From Prevotella sp. (GTDB lineage: Bacteria > Bacteroidota > Bacteroidia > Bacteroidales > Bacteroidaceae): a stretch of 37,417 nucleotides of DNA. The position numbers and the translations under genes are program-made. Below, one piece after another: positions 9,061 through 17,749 of the stretch (positions are counted from its first letter, which is position 1; each line of letters opens with the position of its first letter). The stretch is taken from assembly GCA_022773825.1 (NCBI GenBank), contig JALFOF010000004.1, forward strand, positions 1 through 37,417. The letters are read 5' to 3'. Under the pieces are notes generated by a model. The model was not told where the DNA came from. It searched no databases and worked only from the letters and a program-made list of their open reading frames with translations.

Positions 9061-10905
9061 ATGGAAAAACAAGTAACCAACTCTGCCGCTTCGCATTACG
9101 AAGAGCGTGAGTTGGCATGGGACATCATAGCCAATACGGGCACACACCTATTCCTCACCGGAAGGGCTGGTACGGGCAAGACCACCTTCCTGCATGAGTT
9201 GCGTGCCTCGTTGCCCAAGAGCATGGTGGTGGTGGCACCCACTGGCATAGCGGCAATCAACGCTCAAGGCACCACCATACATTCTTTTTTTCAGCTTTCT
9301 TTTGGCCCCAACATCCCCGGCGCGCAGCACGCGATGGGTAAACGCTTCAAGTTTCGCAAGGAGAAGATACACATCATACGCTCCATAGACCTCGTCGTGA
9401 TAGACGAGATAAGCATGGTTCGCGCTGATGTGCTTGATGCCATCGACGCAGTGTTGCGCCGATACCGCAACTATCGCAAACCCTTCGGCGGCGTGCAGAT
9501 GCTGATGATAGGCGACATACAACAGCTTCCACCCGTAGTAAAGGAAGAAGAATGGCAACTGTTGCGTCCTTATTACGACACGCCCTACTTCTTTTCCAGC
9601 AAGGCCTTGCAACAAACAGAGTTCGTCACCATAGAACTAAAGCACGTGTACAGGCAGTCCGACCCCATATTCCTTGACATTCTCAACAAGATTCGCACGT
9701 CTAACATAGACCATGCCACGCTGGAACTACTCAACCAACGCTACAAACCCGACTTCGAACCAAAGAAAGAAGAAGGCTACATACGCCTCACCACTCACAA
9801 CTATCAGGCTGATGAGATAAATAAACGTGAGCTCGACGCACTCGACGCACCCGCCGTGAAGTTCGCCGCGGTGGTAGAGGGAGACTTCCCCGAAACCTCC
9901 TACCCCACTGACGGCACGTTGGTGCTGAAGGTGGGAGCACAGGTGATGTTTGTAAAAAATGACACCTCAGTAGGCAAGGAGTACTACAACGGCATGATAG
10001 GCGAAGTGGCTGAGATTGACAACAATATCATCCGCGTGCGCACCGCCGACGGCGGGAACATCATAGAGGTAGGGCATGAGAAGTGGGAGAACATAAAATA
10101 CGCTATCAACGAAGAGGAGAAAGAGATAACAGAGCAAGTGGTAGGCACCTTCTCGCAATACCCATTGAAGACCGCATGGGCAATAACCATCCACAAGTCG
10201 CAAGGTCTCACCTTCCCAAAAGCTATAATAGACGCGCATTTGAGCTTTACGCACGGACAGGCATACGTCGCGCTGTCGCGCTGCAAAACCCTTGAAGGCA
10301 TGGTGCTCAGCGCACCGATACCGCGCAGTGCCATAATCAACGACACGCAGGTCACCACCTTCGCCAACGACCCTCTGCACCAACAGCCCGACGCGGCACA
10401 CCTTGAACAGATGCAGCGCGCCTACAACCTGCAAGTGGTGGAAGAACTGTTTGACCTGCTGCCACTGCGCCAATGCTTCACGGACATGGTGCGATGTATG
10501 CGCGAACACATATACACCTCGCATCCAAAGACATACAGCGCATGGGCAGAGGCCGCAGAGCTGTTCTCTGCTGTGGAGGCAGTGGCAAAGCGTTTTCACA
10601 CGCAGTACAGCAAGCTCATAATTGAATCCTCCAGCATACAGGATGACGCACTCTTGCAGGAACGGCTGAAGAAAGGAGCGGAATACTTCGCGCAAGAGAC
10701 CACCTACATCGGTCCACTGCTGCTCAAGACCAAACCTCCCACTGAGAACAAGCAGGCACGGGAGCAACTGCTCAACCTGAAGCAGGTCATGCGCGACACA
10801 TTCCTGCTGAAGAGAAAGCTACTGCTGTACGTAGCCGAAAACGGTTTCCGACTACAAGAGTACCTCAAGAAAAAAGTACAACTTACGTTAGACCAAAGTA
10901 TTTAG
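9061..10905 (+). CDS. Pif1/RecD-like SF1B DNA helicase
   Basis: 614-aa cytosolic ATPase. Walker A is GRAGTGKTT (residues 34-42) and Walker B is DLVVIDEISM. Motif III is GDIQQLPPV. The C-terminal RecA-like domain has VMFVKND, TIHKSQGLTF (UvrD/RecD motif V) and AYVALSRCKTLEGMVL (motif VI). These place it among the SF1B helicases that unwind DNA 5'-3'. The C-terminal 180 residues (about 435-614) are helical and of uncertain fold; similar Bacteroidetes helicases often carry HRDC- or HTH-like tails. It starts 6 bases after the DUF3078 stop. No Shine-Dalgarno site is visible. Confidence 0.9.
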   Translation: MEKQVTNSAASHYEERELAWDIIANTGTHLFLTGRAGTGKTTFLHELRASLPKSMVVVAPTGIAAINAQGTTIHSFFQLSFGPNIPGAQHAMGKRFKFRKEKIHIIRSIDLVVIDEISMVRADVLDAIDAVLRRYRNYRKPFGGVQMLMIGDIQQLPPVVKEEEWQLLRPYYDTPYFFSSKALQQTEFVTIELKHVYRQSDPIFLDILNKIRTSNIDHATLELLNQRYKPDFEPKKEEGYIRLTTHNYQADEINKRELDALDAPAVKFAAVVEGDFPETSYPTDGTLVLKVGAQVMFVKNDTSVGKEYYNGMIGEVAEIDNNIIRVRTADGGNIIEVGHEKWENIKYAINEEEKEITEQVVGTFSQYPLKTAWAITIHKSQGLTFPKAIIDAHLSFTHGQAYVALSRCKTLEGMVLSAPIPRSAIINDTQVTTFANDPLHQQPDAAHLEQMQRAYNLQVVEELFDLLPLRQCFTDMVRCMREHIYTSHPKTYSAWAEAAELFSAVEAVAKRFHTQYSKLIIESSSIQDDALLQERLKKGAEYFAQETTYIGPLLLKTKPPTENKQAREQLLNLKQVMRDTFLLKRKLLLYVAENGFRLQEYLKKKVQLTLDQSI

Positions 10906-10914
10906 AATAGGCGA

Positions 10915-11002
10915 GTATCGCAATCGCTATGCTTTTACCAAGTAAAAGCTATCCTTTTAGTATGCAATCGCTATGCTTTTACACCGTAATCGCATAGCGA
11001 TT
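10915..11002 (-). repeat. 22-bp tandem repeat array, locus 2 (four units)
   Basis: Read on the minus strand there are four 22-bp units at 10981-11002, 10959-10980, 10937-10958 and 10915-10936. The framework is AAAAGCATAGCGATTGC. Two units are near identical, one is diverged (AAAAGGATAGCTTTTAC), and the first is the most diverged. It fills the gap between the convergent helicase and PHP genes. It also continues into the PHP coding sequence: the stop codon (10971-10973) lies inside the second unit. Confidence 0.88.
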
Positions 11003-11714
11003 GTTTTTTGAGCCATGCGAGGAAGGCCTCAGGCTTGTCGTTCATTATGAGTTGCCGGGGAAACTCCGTCTCCGCAAGCAGTGGATAGATGTTGCCGTAT
11101 TCTGCAATATCGAAGTGAATATGAGCATCACTGCCAAGTATCACAGGCACCTCATACCTCTTGCACAGTCGCAAAATCTCAAGGTTGTTAGGTATCGCCT
11201 TGGCACATTTGCCACGACAAGGTTTCAAGCTGGAGTTGTTTATCTCCAGCAATGTTCCAGTCTCCTTGGCAGCAAGGACTATCGGTTCGAAGAGCAGGTC
11301 CGCCGTACCGTCGCCCGGGTGGCTGATGATGTTGGTCCAAGGGTTACGTATGGCGGCAATCATGCCACGTGTGTTCTCCTCCACCGTACCTCCCTCCCAG
11401 CACAGGGAGTGTATGCCGGCTACGCGTAAGTCGAGCAGTTTGTAATATCCACTGTCCTCGTCCATGCGCCCCAAGGTGTCGAGTATGTTCAGCTCCGCAC
11501 CCAACAGTAGCCTCATGTCGCCCCACTGCCGAGGCACCACGTGGAGGTTGCGGAAATATATGGGGTGGCACGCGCCGGGGAGCGAGGGGGCATGCTCCGT
11601 GATGCCAAACACCTTGAGTCCCCTGCGCCGCGCCTCCGTCGCCATTTCGGTGAGTGTGCTGAAGGCGTGACCGGACACTATGGTGTGGGTATGTACGTCG
11701 AGTAGTATGTCCAT
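10971..11714 (-). CDS. PHP-domain phosphatase/hydrolase, YcdX-like
   Basis: 247-aa cytosolic metallohydrolase of the polymerase-and-histidinol-phosphatase superfamily. Metal-ligand motifs appear in order: DVHTHT (residues 6-11), TEHAP (about 39-43), GAELNI, GIHSL, ISHPGDG (about 130-136) and GSDAHIHFD near residue 194. This layout and length match the YcdX group, whose substrate is not settled. The last nine codons (reading LCDYGVKA then stop) come from the 22-bp repeat array, so the natural C-terminus may have been remodelled by repeat insertion. A consensus promoter lies 51 bases upstream on the minus strand. Confidence 0.87.
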   Translation of the reverse strand: MDILLDVHTHTIVSGHAFSTLTEMATEARRRGLKVFGITEHAPSLPGACHPIYFRNLHVVPRQWGDMRLLLGAELNILDTLGRMDEDSGYYKLLDLRVAGIHSLCWEGGTVEENTRGMIAAIRNPWTNIISHPGDGTADLLFEPIVLAAKETGTLLEINNSSLKPCRGKCAKAIPNNLEILRLCKRYEVPVILGSDAHIHFDIAEYGNIYPLLAETEFPRQLIMNDKPEAFLAWLKKQSLCDYGVKA

Positions 11715-11764
11715 AGTCGTATATTCTTATCTCGTTATAGCCTGAAAATATCCGTTTCCAAGTG

Positions 11765-11795
11765 CAAAGGTACTCATTTCCCTGCAAAAGACAAA
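11765..11795 (-). promoter_or_regulatory. Promoter for the PHP hydrolase gene
   Basis: On the minus strand a -33 TTTG (11792-11795) is followed after 19 bases by TACCTTTG (11765-11772). This is a full match to the Bacteroidetes consensus. Confidence 0.75.
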
Positions 11796-11870
11796 GGGTT
11801 TAGCCTTTCTTTTTCTCACGGCAGGCTGATGCTCCGTAGGGATTTCCCCATCTCGTATAGGACAATTCTC

Positions 11871-11901
11871 TTGCCCCTGACACTGCAAATGAGTAATTTT
11901 G
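11871..11901 (+). promoter_or_regulatory. Promoter for the small barrel protein gene
   Basis: TTG (11871-11873), 20 bases, then TAATTTTG (11894-11901), 69 bases before the start codon at 11970. Confidence 0.65.
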
Positions 11902-11969
11902 CAGCAATAACAAACGTCATTAAGGTGACGGGTAAGCAATAGAAAAACTAACAAAAGCAAATAAAGGAT

Positions 11970-12698
11970 ATGAAGAAGACAATCATCGCAACCTTGCTAA
12001 GTGCCGCGGTATTGGCACCAGCAGGAGCACAGAACTACAAGGACAGCCGCTACTACGACAGGCAGACAGGGCGGCTGGAGTATGGGAAGCAGAACGGCAG
12101 GAGCACGTCGTCATACCGCTATGCGCGCACGGCAGATGACTCTAAGTCTCCATACATAGGCTTCCGCATCGGTCCGTCGTTCACCACGGTCAGCTCTGAC
12201 GACCCTTATCTTGACGGAGGTTCCATGAAGACGGGGCTGAACGTGGGCATCGCCGTGGCTGCCCCCGTGAGCTACTCCGCCCCACTCTACCTTGAGTCGG
12301 GACTGTATTACACGGAGAAGGGCGGAAAGGGCAAGAATACTGACAACCGCAAGTTCACCTACAACCTGAACTATCTGGAAATCCCGTTGGTGTTCAAATA
12401 CCGCCATGCCTTCGACGAGCACTTCAAGATAGAGCCGTATTTCGGTGGTTACTTCGCTGTTGGCGTAGGCGGCAAGATAAAAGACTTTGCCAACAGGGAA
12501 GCACACAGCTCGTTTTCTGATGATGCCGATGGTTCGTTCAGACGCTGCGATGGCGGTTTGAGGTTCGGCGTAGGTGCGTCGTATGATATGTTCTACATGG
12601 AATTAGGTTACGACCTCGGTCTGGCTAATATCTGCCACGACACTTTCGACACCTCGCGCAACGGGGCTTTGCTGCTGAACTTCGGCGTGAACTTATGA
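11970..12698 (+). CDS. PorT-like outer-membrane beta-barrel protein
   Basis: 242 aa with a signal peptide ending at AGAQ (about residue 21) and a short polar segment rich in Tyr/Arg/Ser. An eight-strand-type barrel starts at SPYIGFRIGPSFTTVS, with GLNVGIAVAAPVSYSAPLYLESGLYYTEKG, NYLEIPLVFKYRHAF, and a terminal LLLNFGVNL strand. This pattern fits the outer-membrane beta-barrel domain group (PorT/OmpA-like) common in Bacteroidetes, whose roles are mostly unknown. It is a single gene with its own promoter, ending at a strong hairpin shared with the convergent GH51 gene. It should not be called PorT itself without a search. Confidence 0.75.
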   Translation: MKKTIIATLLSAAVLAPAGAQNYKDSRYYDRQTGRLEYGKQNGRSTSSYRYARTADDSKSPYIGFRIGPSFTTVSSDDPYLDGGSMKTGLNVGIAVAAPVSYSAPLYLESGLYYTEKGGKGKNTDNRKFTYNLNYLEIPLVFKYRHAFDEHFKIEPYFGGYFAVGVGGKIKDFANREAHSSFSDDADGSFRRCDGGLRFGVGASYDMFYMELGYDLGLANICHDTFDTSRNGALLLNFGVNL

Positions 12699-12716
12699 CG
12701 TAGAGGCAGTTAATAA

Positions 12717-12832
12717 TTAAGAGTTAAAAATAAAAAGTTGTGATTACCTTGCGTGGTGTTTACAATCTTGCTTTGCGGGAAGGTTATAAGGACACCGTAA
12801 GGTAATCACAACTTTTTATTTTTAACTCTTAA
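12717..12832. terminator. Bidirectional hairpin with perfect 34-bp arms
   Basis: Positions 12717-12750 are an exact inverted copy of 12799-12832, with a 48-base loop that itself shows an imperfect stem (GGTGT/ACACC). The outer part of each arm is A/T-rich (TTAAGAGTTAAAAAT), giving a T-rich 3' end in both directions. It lies between the convergent barrel gene (stop 12698) and GH51 gene (stop 12845), as expected for a shared terminator. The arms are unusually long and perfect for a simple terminator. Confidence 0.75.
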
Positions 12833-12844
12833 CTTTTAATTTAA

Positions 12845-14851
12845 TTACTTGCTGATGACATAGACGGCGAAGGTAGATGCGGGCACGCTGGTCTCCAGCA
12901 CATTGCCGTTCAACTGCACAGTCTGCTCCACCGGCTTTATCTTTTCGGGGTTGTCAAGGGTGTTCTCCGCAACGGGGTCTGTGCTCGTAAGGGTGACAAC
13001 CTTTGCTGATGATGCTTTCTTAAGCCCTTTCAGCGTAACCTTTATGGGCTGCGCGGTGGTGCTGATGTTCACCACCTTTATATATATAGCACCCGTGTTC
13101 TTGTCGAGTACGGACGAAGCGAAGAGCCCATTCTGGTCTTCATCGCCAGCTACAACCTTGCCGTTCATCTTCAGTGACAGCACGTTAGTGCCCTTGTAGT
13201 GGCTGTAGAGCTGCTGCACATAGTAGGAGCAAGACTTGAAAGAGCGAAGGTTGTCGTACCATATCATGTCTGGTCTCCACTGCCATCCCTCGACGTGTGC
13301 GAAGAGTGGTGCGTATGTTGCCATGCTCACGATGTCGGCATTGCGCTCTATGCCTGTCATAAAGGCAGCTTCAAGGAGTGCGGCGTTGAAGTGATTCCAC
13401 TTCTTGCCACGGCCGTGGCAGGCGTATTCGCCGGCAAACACCTTCGGTCCCTTGCGGTCATAGTTGTCGTAGCGGTGGCGGTTCTTAGCATCGAGGAACC
13501 ATGCTTCGTTGCGATAGAAGTGCTCATCGTAGAGGTCAACCTTCATTTCCTTCATCTTAGGCTGCAACATAGCGAACTTGTCGCCTTCAGAATCTGGTCC
13601 TGTAGTGCCGATATACTTTATTTCGGGGTGCTTCTTCTTCAGCACGTCGAGGAACTTCTGCAGGCGCGCAGTGAAGGCAGGGTTGTCCTTATAGTCCCAC
13701 TGCTCGTTGCCTATGCCGAGGAACTTGAGGTTGAAGGGTGCGGGGTGTCCCATGTCGGCACGTACCTTTCCCCATTTGGTGTCAACGGAACCGTTGGCAA
13801 ACTCTATGAGGTCAAGGGCATCTTGGATGTAGGGGTCGAGGTCATCGAGGGCTACATGGACTTTTTTCTCATCGCGAATGTCGTTCTGATACTGACAGGA
13901 CAGACCGCAGCTGAGCACTGGCAGAGCCTCGCAACCGAAGTCCTCGCAAAGCTGGAAGTACTCAAAGAAGCCGAGACCGTATGACTGGAAGTAGTCGGGG
14001 AAGAAGCGGTGTGCGAAGGTGTATTCCCATCTGTTCTCGTTGAGGGGACGGTTCTCCACCGGTCCTACGGTATTCTTCCACTGGTAGCGCGTCTCAAGGT
14101 CAGTGCCTTCCACGATGCATCCGCCGGGAAAGCGGAATATTCCGGGCCTGAGGTCTGCGAGAGCCTGCGCAAGGTCCTTGCGCATTCCGTTCTCGCGGCC
14201 TTTCCACGTGTCTGTGGGGAAGAGGCTCACGTGCTCAAGGTCGGTGACGGTGATGGGCTGTCCCTTAGCAGCGCGGAGGAAGATGCGCAGTGATGCCTTT
14301 GCCATCGTCTTGTTTGCCTTGAGCTCCACGGTGTATTTCTTCCACTCTTTGCCGTTCACTTCCACGTGGTTTTCAGAGTAACACTGGTTCTCACCCATCG
14401 TGGCATTATCGACGAACTGCACCTGCAGCACACTCTTACCGCCCTCTGGGCAGCGTGCCCATACTGAGAACCGGTATGTGGCGTCTTTCTTTGTTGATAT
14501 GCCGAAGAAGCCCTCGTTCTCTATGCCCGTGTGCTTGTGCGGGTGTCCAGCATACGAAAGCCTTACGTAATGGGGGTTCTTGTCAAACGGACCGTCATCT
14601 TTCAGTGTTACTTTACCAAAGGTTCTCCACCCCATGAGGTTCTGTGAGAACTCGAAAGAGCGGTTCTTCACCATCTCTGCATACAGTCCTCCATCGGCGG
14701 CATAGTTGATATCCTCAAAGAAAATGCCGTACATGGTAGCCTGTACCTGTGCACCGGGCTTGGCGGCAAGCACCGTCATCTCGTTTGTCTGGGCTCCTGC
14801 ACACAGCGATGAAGCAAGCGCAAGGGCTGAAAGAAATAGTTTTTTCTTCAT
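12845..14851 (-). CDS. GH51 alpha-L-arabinofuranosidase, exported
   Basis: 668-aa enzyme expected to release terminal alpha-L-arabinofuranose from arabinan or arabinoxylan. A signal peptide (MKKKLFLSALALASSLCAGAQ) is followed by a GH51 N-terminal segment (GIFFEDINYAADGGLYAEMV). A CBM4/9-like beta-sandwich insertion comes next (about residues 70-210, FWARCPEGGKS-like strands). The catalytic barrel has FRFPGGCIVEG, the acid/base Glu383 in GIGNEQW, and the nucleophile Glu475 in FAGEYACHG. A C-terminal beta-domain closes the protein. Size and order fit periplasmic Bacteroidetes GH51 enzymes. It is divergent from the GH43 gene (248-base gap with a promoter for each), which suggests coordinated use on arabinan. 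Confidence 0.95.
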   Translation of the reverse strand: MKKKLFLSALALASSLCAGAQTNEMTVLAAKPGAQVQATMYGIFFEDINYAADGGLYAEMVKNRSFEFSQNLMGWRTFGKVTLKDDGPFDKNPHYVRLSYAGHPHKHTGIENEGFFGISTKKDATYRFSVWARCPEGGKSVLQVQFVDNATMGENQCYSENHVEVNGKEWKKYTVELKANKTMAKASLRIFLRAAKGQPITVTDLEHVSLFPTDTWKGRENGMRKDLAQALADLRPGIFRFPGGCIVEGTDLETRYQWKNTVGPVENRPLNENRWEYTFAHRFFPDYFQSYGLGFFEYFQLCEDFGCEALPVLSCGLSCQYQNDIRDEKKVHVALDDLDPYIQDALDLIEFANGSVDTKWGKVRADMGHPAPFNLKFLGIGNEQWDYKDNPAFTARLQKFLDVLKKKHPEIKYIGTTGPDSEGDKFAMLQPKMKEMKVDLYDEHFYRNEAWFLDAKNRHRYDNYDRKGPKVFAGEYACHGRGKKWNHFNAALLEAAFMTGIERNADIVSMATYAPLFAHVEGWQWRPDMIWYDNLRSFKSCSYYVQQLYSHYKGTNVLSLKMNGKVVAGDEDQNGLFASSVLDKNTGAIYIKVVNISTTAQPIKVTLKGLKKASSAKVVTLTSTDPVAENTLDNPEKIKPVEQTVQLNGNVLETSVPASTFAVYVISK

Positions 14852-14932
14852 AGTTCTTTGTTTGGGTTAATCTTTTATCGTTATTTGGGTTATCTTAATG
14901 CGTAAAGTTAGTAGTTAATATGTAAAGGCACG

Positions 14933-14963
14933 CAAATTTACCTAATATAATTTGATTATACAA
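14933..14963 (-). promoter_or_regulatory. Promoter for the GH51 gene
   Basis: On the minus strand TTG (14961-14963), 20 bases, then TAAATTTG (14933-14940), about 82 bases before the start codon. Confidence 0.65.
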
Positions 14964-15012
14964 TATTATTACGTTTTTTTTAGCAAATAATAGAAAAAAT
15001 GTCAGTAAAAAG

Positions 15013-15043
15013 TTGGAAGGATAAAGGAAAATATGTAAATTTG
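15013..15043 (+). promoter_or_regulatory. Promoter for the GH43-lemA unit
   Basis: TTG (15013-15015), 20 bases, then TAAATTTG (15036-15043), 57 bases before the GH43 start. The two divergent -7 boxes are about 95 bases apart and could share a regulator site. Confidence 0.65.
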
Positions 15044-15099
15044 CCTGCGTATTTCGGCATAAACTACAACTGCTAATATTATTTATAACAGAAAAACCT

Positions 15100-17736
15100 A
15101 TGATTATAAGACGACTCCTAACTGCCGCCTGCTGCCTTGCCGCAGCGGCAGGGATGACAGCACAGACTAAACTCACCGCGACGCAACTGAAAGCGATGTT
15201 TGCCAGCAAGACCTACAATCAAGTATCGGTGCACGACCCATCGGTGGTTTACAACCCTTCTGACAAGAATTTCTACATTGTGGGGACGCAGATGGGCATA
15301 GCCAAAAGCTCAAACCTCATCGGCTTCAACGCTGTTAACAACAGTCAGTTGTACGTCAAGGACTATTCCGAAGCTTTCACCGCTTGCCCTACCCACGAAG
15401 TGCAGGTGACTCGAGACGGAATCACTACCACAGAGACGCTCCCTTCCTTCAATGCGGGAGCGCACTGCGCCACGTATGCGGGCATACAGGTAGGCGACCG
15501 CTTGCCAACCACTGAGGCAGAATGGATTAGAGGCGACCAGTGGGCACCGGACATGGTGTACAACCCGAACATGAACAAATGGTGTATGTACCTATCACTC
15601 AACGGTGACTATTGGGCTTCAGTGATAGTGATGCTCACGGCAGATAGCCCTACGGGACCGTTCACGTACCAAGCTCCCATCGTTTTCAGCGGCTTCAATG
15701 GGCAGACATATTCCGGCAAGAGCGTATCTTATAAGGATACAGACCTCGAATTCGTGCTCGGCACGCAGTCATCGCTACCTGCGCGCTACCGTACAAGCAC
15801 GTGGGGCAACCTTTGGCCCAACTGTATTGACCCCTGTGTGTTCTTCGATGATGCCGGGGAACTGTGGATGGCATACGGCTCTTGGTCTGGGGGAATATTC
15901 ATGTTGAAGCTTGACAAGAACACGGGACTGCGCGATTACACCACGACATACGCTGCTTCCACATACTCGGGCAAAGCTCCCAACGGGGCATCATACACAG
16001 GTTACACCAGCGACCCTTATTTCGGGAAACTAATTGCCGGCGGAGCATACGTCTCCGGCGAAGGCTCTTATATACAAAAGATAGGCAAATACTACTACCT
16101 CTTTATGAGTTATGGCGGCTTTGCCCCCGATGGAGGATATGAGATGCGCATATTCCGTTCCGCAAACCCAGACGGTCCGTACACGGATGCCTCTGGTAAC
16201 TCACCGCTATATCAGTCATACGCCCTCAATTATGGTCCGAAAGCAACGACTAACAGGGGTATGAAAATCATCGGTGCGATGAATAATTGGGGCACAATGA
16301 CTGTAGGCGAATGTGCTCAAGGGCACAACTCCGCCATTGTAGATGCTGATGGTGACGCCTTCGTCATATACCACACAAAGTTCAATGACGGCACCATCGG
16401 GCATCTTGTGCGTACAAGACAGTTGTTCGTTAACGAGAAAGGCTGGCTGGTGGCTTCGCCATTCAAATATACTGGCAAGCAGACTACGCAGGCAACGATA
16501 GAAAGTAAGCAGCTATTTTCTGCCGATAGCGTGGCAGGCACATACCAATTATTGATACATCCTTACAGACTGGACCACAGCGCAATGGCGGAAGCCACTC
16601 CGATAACCGTGACATTGTCAGCTGACGGCAAGATTACGGGGGACAAGACCGGCACATGGAAGTATTCACAGGAAGGCAAATCTTTCGTGACTTTGGTAAT
16701 AGGAGGCGTGACATACTATGGCGTTGCCCTTGACCAAAACGTTGACGGATATGCCAATATGCCTGCGATGTGCTTCACCGCGGTGAGCAACTCTGGCGTG
16801 CCTGCATGGTTATACAAATACCATCCAAAGGCAGCCGTGGCATCAGCATATACCGCTTTTATCACGGACTACCTTTCAGCATCCAACACTATCACCACAA
16901 GTGCACCAGTAGTGGACAACGTTGTGCCGACATTCACGGTGACAAACTACACCACTGGTGAGCCGGAACAAGAGACTCTCACTGAAAACGGGGTATTCAC
17001 ACCAACGGAAGACGGTCATAGGATTAACATAAAGCTCACCCTTTCAAGTGGCGGATACTATTATTCTGGTGGCCCTTACATCAAATACACACAAAGCAAG
17101 GGCGAGGTTCCTGGCACTCCTGTGTATTATCCTGTATCAAACTACAAGAATACCACTTCTGGATGGTGGAGCAATTTCTCCACAGAAGACTACACTTTGG
17201 AACAGTACAAGAGCATAGAATTCCAGTTCTACAACTACAGCAACAAGACAGCGTTTTACAAAAACTGGTGTCTTTATGGAGCAAATGCCACACATGGCGC
17301 AAGCAACTACACCGAATACTTCGGCGTAAGGTGCGACAACTGGGACAATACCACTGGAAGCAACACCGGATGCACAAGTAATTACAACTGGGACACATTC
17401 GCCTCGGATATGGATGGCTCTCTGGTCAAGATGACGGTGAGCTACAATGCCGCTGGAGTATTCACCATGTCGGCAATAATAACCACCACCGCAGGTAGGT
17501 CATACAACTACTCTTACGAAAAGACAATAGCGAGCAAGCCTTCTTCCATCAACCTGTTCTTCGTCAACGAGGGCTCTTACATAGACGGAACAAACATTCC
17601 AACGAACGTAAACGCTGTGGGTTACGACACCATTACGAAAGAGAATGGCAAGAGATATAACCTCTCTGGGCAGGCAGTGAACAAGAACTACAACGGTATT
17701 GTCATAATGAACGGCAAGAAATATATTAACAAATAG
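15100..17736 (+). CDS. GH43-family arabinanase-like enzyme, exported, with extra C-terminal domain
   Basis: 878 aa. A signal peptide (about 1-22) is followed by a five-bladed beta-propeller (about 40-460). It holds the GH43 catalytic triad: Asp46 in VHDPSVVY, an Asp in NCIDPCVFF, and a Glu in VSGEGSYIQKIG. WAPDMVYNPNMNKWCMYLS and GECAQGHNS also fit endo-arabinanase-type GH43 members. A beta-rich region around 480-575 resembles the C-terminal domain often found after arabinanase propellers. A further aromatic-rich beta-sandwich (about 610-830, many Tyr/Asn/Trp) is not recognised and may be a carbohydrate-binding module. The last 32 residues (KRYNLSGQAV...GIVIMNGKKYINK) are the short tail typical of Prevotella secreted enzymes. 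lemA follows after 13 bases. Confidence 0.9.
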   Translation: MIIRRLLTAACCLAAAAGMTAQTKLTATQLKAMFASKTYNQVSVHDPSVVYNPSDKNFYIVGTQMGIAKSSNLIGFNAVNNSQLYVKDYSEAFTACPTHEVQVTRDGITTTETLPSFNAGAHCATYAGIQVGDRLPTTEAEWIRGDQWAPDMVYNPNMNKWCMYLSLNGDYWASVIVMLTADSPTGPFTYQAPIVFSGFNGQTYSGKSVSYKDTDLEFVLGTQSSLPARYRTSTWGNLWPNCIDPCVFFDDAGELWMAYGSWSGGIFMLKLDKNTGLRDYTTTYAASTYSGKAPNGASYTGYTSDPYFGKLIAGGAYVSGEGSYIQKIGKYYYLFMSYGGFAPDGGYEMRIFRSANPDGPYTDASGNSPLYQSYALNYGPKATTNRGMKIIGAMNNWGTMTVGECAQGHNSAIVDADGDAFVIYHTKFNDGTIGHLVRTRQLFVNEKGWLVASPFKYTGKQTTQATIESKQLFSADSVAGTYQLLIHPYRLDHSAMAEATPITVTLSADGKITGDKTGTWKYSQEGKSFVTLVIGGVTYYGVALDQNVDGYANMPAMCFTAVSNSGVPAWLYKYHPKAAVASAYTAFITDYLSASNTITTSAPVVDNVVPTFTVTNYTTGEPEQETLTENGVFTPTEDGHRINIKLTLSSGGYYYSGGPYIKYTQSKGEVPGTPVYYPVSNYKNTTSGWWSNFSTEDYTLEQYKSIEFQFYNYSNKTAFYKNWCLYGANATHGASNYTEYFGVRCDNWDNTTGSNTGCTSNYNWDTFASDMDGSLVKMTVSYNAAGVFTMSAIITTTAGRSYNYSYEKTIASKPSSINLFFVNEGSYIDGTNIPTNVNAVGYDTITKENGKRYNLSGQAVNKNYNGIVIMNGKKYINK

Positions 17737-17749
17737 AAAACCAAAAGCA

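Noticed and set aside
9967..10767. Minus-strand open frame (266 codons) opposite the helicase gene
   Set aside because: It is antisense to helicase motifs V and VI, with Cys/Val-rich low-information translation.
13199..13984. Long plus-strand open frame (261 codons) opposite the GH51 gene
   Set aside because: It lies fully antisense to conserved GH51 catalytic sequence and shows no domain-like pattern; it is a by-product of codon bias.
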